Source of the DNA: Longimycelium tulufanense
GTDB lineage: Bacteria; Actinomycetota; Actinomycetes; Mycobacteriales; Pseudonocardiaceae
Direction: 5' to 3'
Assembly (NCBI RefSeq): GCF_014645795.1
Contig: NZ_BMMK01000025.1
Span: 1 to 64,000 of the forward strand
Length of the DNA: 64,000 nt
Below the pieces are notes generated by a model, which searched no databases, had not been told where the DNA came from, and saw only the letters and a program-made list of their open reading frames with translations. The translations under genes and the position numbers were made by a program. Numbering within the stretch: position 1 is the first letter of the stretch; every line of letters starts with the position of its first letter. Below are positions 37,080-45,425 of the stretch, one piece after another.

Positions 37080-38930
37080 TCACCTCTCGGTGGGGGACAG
37101 CAGAGGTGGACGGCCATTGCCCTGTGCACCGAACGCCGTGACCAGCTCGCGGTACATCGAATCCGCGGTCAGCAGGTCATCGTGCCGCCCGACGGCCCGC
37201 ACCCGGCCTTCGTCGAGCAGGACGAGCTGATCGGCCTCGGCAGCAACGGAAAGTCGGTGCGTGATCGCCAGCACGGTCCGCTCATGGGACTGGTGCGCAA
37301 GGGAATCCAGCAACGTTCGCTCGCTGATGGCATCCAGCTGCGCCGTCGCCTCGTCCAACAGCAGCACGTCCGCATCGCGCAGCAGGGCCCGTGCGACCGC
37401 GAGCCGTTGACGTTGGCCGCCGGAGATCTCCACCCCACGTTCACCAACCGGGGTGTCCAGACCGTCCGGCAGCGAGTTCACCCACGTGTCCAAGGCAACC
37501 GAACGCAACGCCTCGTCCAGGTCGGCCTCTTCGGGATGCGGTACGCCGTACAACGCCGCCTCCCGCACGGTCTCGCCCAGCAGCGGTGCCTCCTGCTGGA
37601 CGTAGGCGAGGCGACGGCGCAGCTCACTGCGGCTCAGCTCACGCACATCCACTCCATCCAGCAGGATCCGGCCCCGATCGACGTCGGCGAAGCGTTCCAC
37701 CAGGCTCAGCAATGTGGTCTTGCCCGCGCCAGACGGGCCGACGAGCACGGTAAGACCGCGGCCGGCGGTGAAACTCACGTCCTGCAACACCGGTCTGTCG
37801 CGGTAACCGAACCACACCCCCTCACACCGGATCTGGAGCTGTCCGTCCTCCCTGCGCGGCAGTGACCGGGTGCCGGGCCCGACCGCCTGGGAGCCTTCCT
37901 GCGGCAGAAGGTTCAGTTCCTCCACCCGCCGCACGGCGGCCAGTCCTTCGGAGAAGTCCGTGGCGGCGTCGAACAACGTCTCGACCGGCTCGCGGAGGTA
38001 CATCACATACAGCAAGAACGCGATCAGGCCACCGATACCCAGCTCCCCCGAGGCCACCCGAGTGGCGCCGACCGCGAGCACGACAAGGAAGGTCACGTCC
38101 ATCGAAGCACCGGCGATCACCTCCACCCATGCCTCGGCGCGCGCCGAGCGCACGCCGGCACGGTAGGCACCGTCTGCCTGCGAGCCGACCTGCTGCTGCT
38201 CGTGCCGTTCGGTACCTGATGCCTTGACCGTGCGGAACGCGATGAGAACCCGCTGCAGCGCCGCGGTCATCGAGCCCACCCGGGCCTGTTCCTGCTCGGT
38301 GGCCTCACCCACCCGCCGCAACGCGTACCTCTCACCGACGGTGGTGATCGCCAGCAATCCGACCACCAGCGCGAGCATGACCGGGTCGATGACGCCCATC
38401 AGGACGATCGCTCCGAGTATCGCGATCGGCGCCGCCGCGGCCTCAACGACGGCGTCGGCCATCGTCGCCTGCAGCAGTGTGGTGTCACTGCCGACCCGCG
38501 ACAGGAAGTCGCCGACCGGCCGTCGTTCCACGCCGGCCACCTTCGCGCCCAGGATCCGCCGCACGAGCCGCTGCCGGACATCCCGGACGAGCCCGGTTCC
38601 CGCGCGGCCGATCAGGAACGTGCCCAGCCACGACAGCACCATCCCGACCACGGCGATCCCGGAGAGCATCAGCACCGGCCACAGCAGGCTGCGACCTTCC
38701 TCCAGATGCTCGATGACCGAGCGGGCCACCAACGGCTGGATCAGCGTGGCTCCCTCGGCAATCAGTTCCAGGAAGAACAGGCCGACCAGCAACCTGCGTG
38801 CTGGGCGCAGATAGCTCCGCAGCGTTCGCCACTCACCGCCCCGCGCGGCCGGGGCGGCCTCCTGGGCAGCGGTGTTCGTCTCCGCCCTGGCCGGAGCATC
38901 CACAACGGTCTCCTCGGTCGCACGAACCAC
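37080..38930 (-). CDS. ABC exporter, fused membrane and ATPase domains
   Basis: A 616-residue half-transporter. About residues 40-330 form a six-helix type-1 exporter membrane domain. The ATPase follows with Walker A GPSGAGKTT, ISGGQRQRLAVARALL signature and VLLLDEATAQLD Walker B, plus the H-loop in ITHRL. It probably works as a homodimer and exports a small molecule, lipid or peptide. It lies between two guanidine-modifying enzymes and is coupled to the agmatine deiminase-like gene, which suggests it exports the product of this cluster or removes a toxic intermediate. Confidence 0.9.
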   Translation of the reverse strand: MVRATEETVVDAPARAETNTAAQEAAPAARGGEWRTLRSYLRPARRLLVGLFFLELIAEGATLIQPLVARSVIEHLEEGRSLLWPVLMLSGIAVVGMVLSWLGTFLIGRAGTGLVRDVRQRLVRRILGAKVAGVERRPVGDFLSRVGSDTTLLQATMADAVVEAAAAPIAILGAIVLMGVIDPVMLALVVGLLAITTVGERYALRRVGEATEQEQARVGSMTAALQRVLIAFRTVKASGTERHEQQQVGSQADGAYRAGVRSARAEAWVEVIAGASMDVTFLVVLAVGATRVASGELGIGGLIAFLLYVMYLREPVETLFDAATDFSEGLAAVRRVEELNLLPQEGSQAVGPGTRSLPRREDGQLQIRCEGVWFGYRDRPVLQDVSFTAGRGLTVLVGPSGAGKTTLLSLVERFADVDRGRILLDGVDVRELSRSELRRRLAYVQQEAPLLGETVREAALYGVPHPEEADLDEALRSVALDTWVNSLPDGLDTPVGERGVEISGGQRQRLAVARALLRDADVLLLDEATAQLDAISERTLLDSLAHQSHERTVLAITHRLSVAAEADQLVLLDEGRVRAVGRHDDLLTADSMYRELVTAFGAQGNGRPPLLSPTER

Positions 38931-39240
38931 GCGGCGGACACCCCGCGTGAGCGGAACTCAAACTAATAAACAAAACAAAGACAGAAATACTGGTTCGTGT
39001 CCTTCCCGCCACGATAGGACGTACGTGTCGGCACGTCCACCCACATCGTGGTTCGTTGTGGGTGCCGCCCACGGATGTATGGGCGGCCACGCCACCGGCG
39101 AGGGCTGTTCACGATTCCGCTGAGGGGGCCGTTCGGCGTATATGAGGGGAGGCCCCCGCCCCTGGACGGGGCGAGGAGCCTACGTGCGGTGACACGCGAA
39201 CCAGGAAAAGCCCGAACAACGCCGATGAGACGCAGTCGCC
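38931..39240 (-). promoter_or_regulatory. AT-rich promoter region of the exporter-deiminase pair
   Basis: 310 bp between the DDAH-like gene and the ABC exporter start. Positions 38956-38988 are only about one quarter G+C, an obvious contrast with the flanks, and lie just upstream of the exporter GTG/ATG. This is probably the promoter of the second half of the cluster, and may attract nucleoid proteins such as Lsr2. No gene is supported here. Confidence 0.5.
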
Positions 39241-40215
39241 TCAGATCAGCTGGAACGCGTACGAGTACCGGTTGAGGTGCATCACCATGCAGGACAGCAA
39301 CGCGCCACCCTTGTGGTACTCGCTGAGGTTGATCATGGTGAGCTCGAAACCCAGGTTCCCGGCGATATCCTCCAGCTCCCGGTTCTTCTCGACCTCGGCC
39401 CGGTAGTCCTCGGTACCCACCCTCAGATCGTGGATGTTCGAGGAGTTGAGGATGGTGTTGTGCATCCGCACGGAGTTACAGATGCCGTTGTAGCAGGAGT
39501 CCGAGGAGACGTCGATGATGTCGGTGTACCGTTCGAGCTCCTTGATCTCGTCTTCCTCGAACATCTCGGTGCACACCAGCGTCTGCTGTTTCGTGATCGG
39601 GAAGACGCTGCAGTCGAGGTGGTAGAGGTAGGGATCGGTCAACTCGACCTTGATGACCGTCATGTCGAACTCGCGTTCCATCCAGTCATAGGTCTCGCAC
39701 TGGGAACGCTCTCCGTACCCGCCGACGTAGACGTTGTCATAGAGGTGCTTGAGCTCCGCCTCTCCCTCGAACCTGGTCTCCGGCACGTGAGTCCGGTACC
39801 CCATCGACTCGAAGAACCGTTTCCCCACCTCGGTCTCCCCGCGCCGCGGCAGCGAGGTGAAGTTGGACAGCACCACCGTGTTCTTCCCCGGCACGTGTTC
39901 CAGCACGACACCCAGGTTCGCGGTGAACACCAGGTCCTGCAGGCCCTCCGTCCGCGGTGTCGGCAACACGTACACCAGGGAGTCGCCGGCAAGATAGCTG
40001 TAAAGCTCGAGGAACTGCACCATCGCCTTCTTCGTATCGGGGACGCGCTCGGCGTCGGACAGCTCCTCCATCCACGCGTTGTTCGCGACCTCCGTGGTGT
40101 AGGAGAACGGCGCGTTGACGAGGAAAGCGGGCCGTGGCAACTGGGTCGGGTTCGCCACCTGCCACTCCGGCTCACCCGACCCGGCACTCCGGACCTGTGT
40201 GGTGGTCGAGGTCAT
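39241..40215 (-). CDS. DDAH/amidinotransferase-like pentein
   Basis: A 324-residue guanidine-modifying enzyme. Motifs in order: DLVFTANLG (Asp94), FEGEAEL (150-155) where relatives have EGxGD, YLYHLDCSVFP (His199, Asp201), SCYNGICNSVRM, and KGGALLSCMVMHLNR with the nucleophile Cys309. The set resembles dimethylarginine dimethylaminohydrolases, ornithine/arginine-acting amidinotransferases and arginine deiminase-like proteins; which reaction it performs is open. ATG 40215 overlaps the stop of the decarboxylase gene (ATGA), so they are translationally coupled. Long upstream extensions in frame lie within that gene and are rejected. Confidence 0.82.
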   Translation of the reverse strand: MTSTTTQVRSAGSGEPEWQVANPTQLPRPAFLVNAPFSYTTEVANNAWMEELSDAERVPDTKKAMVQFLELYSYLAGDSLVYVLPTPRTEGLQDLVFTANLGVVLEHVPGKNTVVLSNFTSLPRRGETEVGKRFFESMGYRTHVPETRFEGEAELKHLYDNVYVGGYGERSQCETYDWMEREFDMTVIKVELTDPYLYHLDCSVFPITKQQTLVCTEMFEEDEIKELERYTDIIDVSSDSCYNGICNSVRMHNTILNSSNIHDLRVGTEDYRAEVEKNRELEDIAGNLGFELTMINLSEYHKGGALLSCMVMHLNRYSYAFQLI

Positions 40216-40970
40216 CACGACCTTCCTTCCGTGGTAGCGGTGTCCCGCGCGTCCTTGTCGCGGATGTGCACGAGCGGATCGATGCCAGCCTCGACATGGT
40301 CGCCGGGCCGCTGCAGTGGCAGTAACTCGAAGTGCTCCGACAGCGGGATGATCAGGTCCACCTGTGAGCCGTAGCGAATCTGGGAGAAGCGGTCCCCCTG
40401 GGATGCGAACTGGTTCTGTTTCAACTCGAACGGTGTGATTGCATCCACGTCGTAGTCGGCCACCTGCAGCACGTAGTACGGCTGACCGAGGTCCGGGTTG
40501 TCGAACCGGTTCACCACGCGCTGATTGTTGTGCAGGTACTCGGCCTTGTCCGTGGTGATCCGTAGTTCTTCGAGCAGGCCCTTCTCCACGTCCAGCATCG
40601 GGAGGTTCAGCGTGCCGATCGGGTCGAGCTCCCGGTACGACAGGCGCCCGGAGTACGGCACCCGGTTGACGTGTACGTCGAAGAAGGTCATGAAGATCCC
40701 GATGACCAGGCTCGCGTCCTCGTACGAGGGGTCGCGCAGGGCGTCCCGCACCGAGTACGACCTGCCCTTGATGTCGACGAGGCACCCGTCCGCCGCGACG
40801 ACGTTCTGGTAGAGAATGATCCCGTCGGCCGGCGAGAAGAAGTAGTACGGATCGATGTAGGCCGGCCGGATGGGGTCGCGGAAGAAATGGTACTGAGACA
40901 GCCACGCCAGTGACTTGCCCTGCACCTCACGTACTTCGTCCTCAACCCACTCCTGTAATGATTTCGCCAT
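40215..40970 (-). CDS. Phosphatidylserine decarboxylase-like pyruvoyl enzyme
   Basis: A 251-residue protein of the PSD family. The autocatalytic triad is in place: Asp49 in SPADG, His100 in FDVHVNR and the self-cleavage pair Gly201-Ser202 in RYGSQVDL, spaced much as in E. coli Psd. Ser202 would become the pyruvoyl group. The canonical LGST is YGSQ. It lacks N-terminal membrane helices, suggesting a soluble enzyme. Some PSD relatives decarboxylate amino acids. Coupled to a guanidine-modifying enzyme and with no phosphatidylserine synthase nearby, it probably acts in that pathway and not in lipid synthesis. ATG 40970 is chosen by homology. Confidence 0.82.
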   Translation of the reverse strand: MAKSLQEWVEDEVREVQGKSLAWLSQYHFFRDPIRPAYIDPYYFFSPADGIILYQNVVAADGCLVDIKGRSYSVRDALRDPSYEDASLVIGIFMTFFDVHVNRVPYSGRLSYRELDPIGTLNLPMLDVEKGLLEELRITTDKAEYLHNNQRVVNRFDNPDLGQPYYVLQVADYDVDAITPFELKQNQFASQGDRFSQIRYGSQVDLIIPLSEHFELLPLQRPGDHVEAGIDPLVHIRDKDARDTATTEGRS

Positions 40971-41472
40971 GTTCGTTGCAACTCCGTAGCACCAACTCTG
41001 GTCACCGTCCGCGGTCCCGGTCAGCACACTCGATCCGGACCGCCCGGGTCCGCCGGTGAGCATTGGGCGGTGAGCACGACAAGGATGAAATCCCGATGCC
41101 GTAACTGATCTTGTGCTGAGTACTGGTCAGTCATCACATGAGACCAGCCGCCAACACGAACGGCTGACGCGCGTGTCACGGTGTAGCGCCGTCGCTGCTC
41201 CGTCGGTTGGTGTTGCCCCTCCAGTGGGTCGACGGTACTGCTCGGCGGACATCGGCAGAAGGCGCCATTCGCCTGAACCTCATCACGGGTGCACGGGGGA
41301 AGTAGGGCCCGAACGGAGCAGCAGAATCTTCACTGCAAACATATCCGACCGAAGGGTCATTGATGTGAGGATCTTACGTCATCGGATCGGATGGCACCAA
41401 TAACCGGAGCCAATCGGGGCAGCGCGAGCGCCGACGCATGCTTTCGCCCGAGGGTAGGTTCAGGCTGTTGAT
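40971..41472 (-). other. Upstream region of the decarboxylase operon
   Basis: About 500 bp with no supported gene. It should include the promoter of the PSD-like/DDAH-like operon. An imperfect inverted repeat ACTGATC (41104-41110) / GGTCAGT (41125-41131) lies about 135 bp upstream of the operon start and could be an operator. A moderately AT-rich stretch surrounds 41330-41400. Confidence 0.4.
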
Positions 41473-41986
41473 CTAATGAGAGATCGTGAATGTCTGGTGA
41501 TAGCCCCGAATCTGGACCGTGATCACCGTGCCGGCGCCAGGGTAGCGGGCCTGCGGGGTACTGCGCTGATCGCGGGAGGGTGGGCTGCTGAACGCGAGGA
41601 GGGTGACCTCACCGATCTCGGTGGCCGCAACCGGTCCACGTACGCGGAGGTTCGTTGGACGGCAAGGACAGTTCGCGCGCAGGCCGTGCGTGGGGCGGTG
41701 AGGTGATCGCGCCGAGGGTCCAGCGAGCGACTCGTTGCTCCGAAAGGACCCATTCCATGGGAAGCGCCGCCTGGAAGCGCTCACCGCTGGTCGTGTTGTC
41801 CAGCAGCGACCAGGTCGGCCACTGCCGGTCCTACGGCTCGAGCACGTCGCACAGGACGAGCTTCGTATCGGTCTGCGCGATCGCGCGCCGGCTGGTGGCG
41901 TTTTCCACGCACCACGGCTCGGCCGAGCTCAGCGCGGTCTCCCACTCGTCGAGACGGGTCCTCGTATCCCGACCGAACGGGGCCCC
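41473..41986 (-). pseudogene. Decayed gene of unknown family
   Basis: On the minus strand, the frame between stops at 41987-41989 and 41831-41833 reads TRLDEWETALSSAEPWCVEN and TKLVLCDVLEP with about 90% G+C in third positions, as in real genes here. The same frame stays protein-like past the amber stop (RQWPTWSLLDNTTSGERFQA) to 41609, and a shifted frame (EIGEVTLLAF, ARYPGAGTVITVQIRGYH) continues to 41473. No start codon is available. I read it as a gene broken by a nonsense codon and at least one frameshift. Family not recognised. Confidence 0.4.
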
Positions 41987-42011
41987 CTACTGTTGCGGCG
42001 GCCCCGTTCGG
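41973..42011 (-). terminator. 12-bp hairpin terminator after the metallo-hydrolase gene
   Basis: CCGAACGGGGCC (41973-41984) is the exact complement of GGCCCCGTTCGG (42000-42011), loop 15 nt. It begins 13 bp past the stop of the leftward metallo-hydrolase gene. No U-tract. It overlaps the edge of the decayed gene, so it may also have served that locus. Confidence 0.7.
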
Positions 42012-42024
42012 GAAGTCCGAGGCG

Positions 42025-42702
42025 TCACCAGCCGCGCTGGCGCCATTCCGTGAGCTTGGGGCGCTCGTTGCCGAGCGTGGAGTCGTCGCCGTGGCCGGGG
42101 TAGAACCAGGTGTCGTCCGGCAGCACGTCGAAGATCCGGTGTTCGACGTCGTCGACCAGCGACTCGAAGTCCGCCTTGCTCCAGGTCTTCCCAACCCCAC
42201 CCGGGAACAGCGAGTCGCCGGTGAAGAGGTGCGGGTGGCCCTCCGGGTCGCGGTACAGCAGCGCGATCGATCCCGGCGTGTGCCCGCGCAGGTGGATGAC
42301 CTCCAGCTCGCAGTCGCCGACGGACACCACGTCACCATGCTCGACCAGCTGGTCCGGGGGCACCGGCAGCTCCGGCGCGTCCGCGGGGTGCGCCACCGTG
42401 TTCGCCCCGGTCGCCCCGGCGACCGCCCCCAGCGCCTGCCAGTGGTCGCCGTGCCGGTGCGTCGTCACGATCGTGGTGAGCTGCGGGCGGTCCGCACCGT
42501 GCCCGACAAGGTCCGACAACCGCTCCGGGTCGTTGGCCGCGTCCACGAGCAGAGCCTGCCCGGTGCGCCGACACGTCAGCAGGTAGGTGTTGTTGTCCAT
42601 CGGCCCGACGGACACCTTAGTGATCGTCAGCGCCGGCAACGTGCGCCGCGCGGCCGGCCCGCCGGGCTCGACGTGACCGGTGTAGTCCTCGAGAACCTCC
42701 AC
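42025..42702 (-). CDS. MBL-fold metallo-hydrolase (glyoxalase II-like)
   Basis: A 225-residue metallo-beta-lactamase-fold enzyme. Metal ligands: THRHGDH at 81-87, the later His of LRGHTPGS, Asp in FTGDSLFPGGVG and His in YPGHGDD. The arrangement resembles hydroxyacylglutathione hydrolases and related thioesterases; in a mycothiol-using organism the substrate may be a mycothiol thioester. The start is a GTG at 42702 without a strong ribosome-binding site; a shorter form starting nearer MDNNTYLL is possible. Followed by a clear hairpin terminator. Confidence 0.9.
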   Translation of the reverse strand: MEVLEDYTGHVEPGGPAARRTLPALTITKVSVGPMDNNTYLLTCRRTGQALLVDAANDPERLSDLVGHGADRPQLTTIVTTHRHGDHWQALGAVAGATGANTVAHPADAPELPVPPDQLVEHGDVVSVGDCELEVIHLRGHTPGSIALLYRDPEGHPHLFTGDSLFPGGVGKTWSKADFESLVDDVEHRIFDVLPDDTWFYPGHGDDSTLGNERPKLTEWRQRGW

Positions 42703-43190
42703 GGGCCCGACCGTAGCCGGTACCGCGCCCGCCGCTCCACAGCGACCCGGCCGCAGGGGTCGAAAGCCGGCGGCGACATGACCCGGGAGACAGTCCGCAA
42801 ACCGCGAAGCGGACCGGGGTGTGGGGCAGTCGTCATTTGCCGCAGGCCGCTTGGCGGCGCCGAAAACCCAACAGGTGTTGGAAGCGGCATCCCCGCCTCG
42901 CTGACCCGTGACAGGCGCTGCGGCAGCGCCGCGCGGGAGACAGGAACGGGCCGCCGGCTCTCCGGCGGGAGCGGCTCGACCTGGGCAACAGTGTGCCTCA
43001 TGCAGGCACCTCGGCGAGCGGCCGACGGCCCTCTGGCACGATCCCCACCCGAAGGACCACCACCATCCACCGGAAGGACACCGACGGCAGCCCTTCTCAG
43101 TCTCCGTTCAGGTCCGCCCCCTACCCTTACCGACGTGTAAAAAGATCTTGCCTGAAGCGAGCCCCCCGAACTCGTTACCCCAGGTGAACA
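42703..43190 (+). other. Intergenic region between divergent genes
   Basis: 488 bp between the leftward metallo-hydrolase and the rightward acyltransferase. Open frames across it have low-complexity Arg/Pro/Gly composition and no family similarity. A less GC-rich segment around 43125-43160 directly precedes the acyltransferase and is the likely promoter. Confidence 0.4.
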
Positions 43191-44519
43191 TTGCCCCGAA
43201 CACAGTCCTCCGCGTCCCGACCCCCGACCTCTCGCCGCGTGAGCTGGGACCTGCTCCGGGTCCTTGCGGTGTTCGCGGTCGTCGTACAGCACGCGACGCA
43301 CCAGGGACCGGCCAGCCACCCCGAGCTGGGCCCGGCCGCGTTCACGATGTCGCTGCAGTTCGGCGCGAGCACCCTGCTCGTCGTCTCGGCGTTCTTCGTC
43401 TGTGCCACCATCCGCCGCGGCCGGCCGCTGCGCTGGTGGTGGAACCGGGTGGCCCGCCTGCTGCCGCCGTACCTGGCCGCCGTGCTGTTCACCTATGCCG
43501 TGGTGGACCTCGCGGCGATCCCTGGCTGGTACCACCCGAACAAGGTCGACCTCGTCGGCAACCTGCTGATGGTGCAGGCGTGGTTCCCCGACGTCCATTA
43601 CGTCGACGGCGCCTACTGGACCCTGCCCATCCAGCTCATCGCCTTCACGGCCGCGGCCCTGTTGTGGCCCAGCCGTTGGATGCGGGGCTGGCGGGGACCG
43701 GCCACCCTGTGGGCGATCATCGTCGTCCCGATGCTGCTCAAGGAGTGGCGGACCGGTGACGCGCCACAGCTCATGCAGTCCCTCTACGACGGCCTCGGCA
43801 CGCACCGGGCACACCTGTTCGGTGCCGGCGCCGCCATCTGGCTGTGGAGCCGCAACCGGCTCGCCAGCTGGCACCTGGCCGCACTTCTGGTGGCCGTGCT
43901 GATGGCACAGGAGGTCCAGGCATCCGACCTGCCCTCCACGACCGCGTTCGGCGTGATGCTGCTGCTGGTGTGCCTGGCCGCCAGCGGGCCGGACTGGGAG
44001 GTCGCCACCACCCGCCCACTCCGCCGGCCCATCCAGTTCCTGGCCGGTATCTCCTTCGGCGTCTACCTCCTCAACCAGGACGTCGGCTATGTCACCGCGC
44101 GCTGGCTGCTCGACAGGGGCGCCGGCCCGTGGACCCGACTCCTGGCCGTGATCGCCCTCGCGGTGCTGCTGGGCTGGCTGCTCACCGTCCTGGTGGAACG
44201 CCCCGTGCACCGGCTGCTGACCGGCCCGGTCGTGCGACCACTGGCCACGCTGCGCCGCAGCGTGGGGCTGGGGGAGCGCTGGGGCACCCGGTTCGCGCAG
44301 GCACTCCGGCTCGGCCGGGCCCTGGGCGAGGAGAACCGACGCGAGCGGGAGCGCGCCGTCTCGGCCGAGCCCGATCAGGCCCAGGGCGGCAGCTCCGGCA
44401 GCTCGCCGGCCAGCGTGCTGCCGTCCCCGCGGCCGGTCAGCCAGGCGAGCACGGCGGAGGCACCGCCCCGGATCGGCGACACCGTGGAGCCGGCGCCGTT
44501 CACGTCCCAGTCCCGCTGA
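43191..44519 (+). CDS. Acyltransferase-3 family membrane protein
   Basis: A 442-residue protein with about ten membrane helices. It begins WDLLRVLAVFAVVVQHATH, the conserved helix 1 and His of acyltransferase-3 proteins, and later has RRGRPLRWWWNRVARLLPPY and GISFGVYLLNQDVGYV. Such proteins transfer acetyl or other acyl groups to cell-surface sugars, peptidoglycan or antibiotics. TTG 43191 follows AGGTGA; a GTG at 43239 is an alternative. The last about 47 residues (Ser/Pro-rich) are antisense to the end of the next gene, which suggests a lost original stop. Confidence 0.85.
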   Translation: MPRTQSSASRPPTSRRVSWDLLRVLAVFAVVVQHATHQGPASHPELGPAAFTMSLQFGASTLLVVSAFFVCATIRRGRPLRWWWNRVARLLPPYLAAVLFTYAVVDLAAIPGWYHPNKVDLVGNLLMVQAWFPDVHYVDGAYWTLPIQLIAFTAAALLWPSRWMRGWRGPATLWAIIVVPMLLKEWRTGDAPQLMQSLYDGLGTHRAHLFGAGAAIWLWSRNRLASWHLAALLVAVLMAQEVQASDLPSTTAFGVMLLLVCLAASGPDWEVATTRPLRRPIQFLAGISFGVYLLNQDVGYVTARWLLDRGAGPWTRLLAVIALAVLLGWLLTVLVERPVHRLLTGPVVRPLATLRRSVGLGERWGTRFAQALRLGRALGEENRRERERAVSAEPDQAQGGSSGSSPASVLPSPRPVSQASTAEAPPRIGDTVEPAPFTSQSR

Positions 44520-45163
44520 CGGCCGCCCGGCAGCTCGACCCGCAACCGCATGGGCGGCACGTCCGCGCGACCGTGGTATGCCCGGATGACGTCCTCCAGA
44601 AGCACCTCGAGGTGCTCGTCGGAGATGTCGTCGAAACCGAAGTCGCGGTCGAGGTCGACCAGATGTACCCAGACCTCGCGCAGCCGGAACCAGGGGATCT
44701 CGTCCGCCCGGAGCGGGCGCCCCTTGGGGCCGGTAACCTCGGCCCGCCAGGCGTCCGGGGAGAGCCTGGCGGCCGCCGACTCGAACCGCTCGCACGCGGC
44801 CCGCAGGTCCTCGTCCAGCAGCCGCCACGGCCGTTGCGCGCCTTCCTCGATGTCGGCGTCGCGGTCGGCCCGGCTGGTGTACATCTGGTGCTCGACCCCG
44901 GTCCGCGCCCAGGTCAGCAGGTTCACCAACGCGTCGGCGTTGCGCGCGAGGTGGGTGATGACGTGGGCGCGTGACCAGCCCGGGCACAGGCTCGGGCCAT
45001 GTGCCGTGGACTCGTCCATCTGGTCCACCACCTCGAGCAGCCGGTCGGTGGCCAGCCGCAGGGCGTCCAGCCCGGCGGCGGCCCGCTCGCCGGCCTGGGT
45101 GGCGGCGGTCGACCTGGCGTGGGCCATCGACTCGAGGTCCGGTCGGGTCTCCGCTGCGGCCAT
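44375..45163 (-). CDS. Maleylpyruvate isomerase-like, mycothiol-dependent DinB-fold protein
   Basis: A 262-residue protein of the TIGR03083 family. The DinB-like four-helix bundle carries the metal ligands: His in SRAHVITHLARNADAL and Glu/His in RLREVWVHLVDLD. Relatives are mycothiol-dependent maleylpyruvate isomerases or mycothiol transferases; many have unknown substrates. ATG 45163 follows GGGAGGGCGCC. It overlaps the acyltransferase gene tail to tail by 145 bp. No aromatic-degradation genes are adjacent, so isomerase activity is not supported by context. Confidence 0.86.
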   Translation of the reverse strand: MAAAETRPDLESMAHARSTAATQAGERAAAGLDALRLATDRLLEVVDQMDESTAHGPSLCPGWSRAHVITHLARNADALVNLLTWARTGVEHQMYTSRADRDADIEEGAQRPWRLLDEDLRAACERFESAAARLSPDAWRAEVTGPKGRPLRADEIPWFRLREVWVHLVDLDRDFGFDDISDEHLEVLLEDVIRAYHGRADVPPMRLRVELPGGRQRDWDVNGAGSTVSPIRGGASAVLAWLTGRGDGSTLAGELPELPPWA

Positions 45164-45425
45164 GGCGCCCTCCCGGGTGGGGGTGGGTGATCCGGTATCG
45201 ACCAGCGTAGGTGCCGTCACGTACTCGCTGGTAGACCCGAACGGGGTGCCGCATCGATCCGGTTGCGGTGGGTGTTTCCGCTGGTCACCCCGGGTGATCG
45301 GGGTGGGCGGTGAAATCGGGCAAGATCCCTCTTTCTCCCAGGAATCGGGACGATTCCGTCCACTTGTTGGAACACTGCCACCGGCTCGGGTTAGCTCGGG
45401 GAGGACCGAGGTGGGAGGAGGGCGG

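Noticed and set aside
40216-40905. N-terminal extension of the DDAH-like protein upstream of its ATG
   Set aside because: It lies entirely within the decarboxylase gene in another frame; family similarity begins near the ATG at 40215.
41655-42053. Plus-strand open frame of 132 codons in the gap before the metallo-hydrolase
   Set aside because: Ser-rich antisense composition; the codon bias belongs to the opposite strand.
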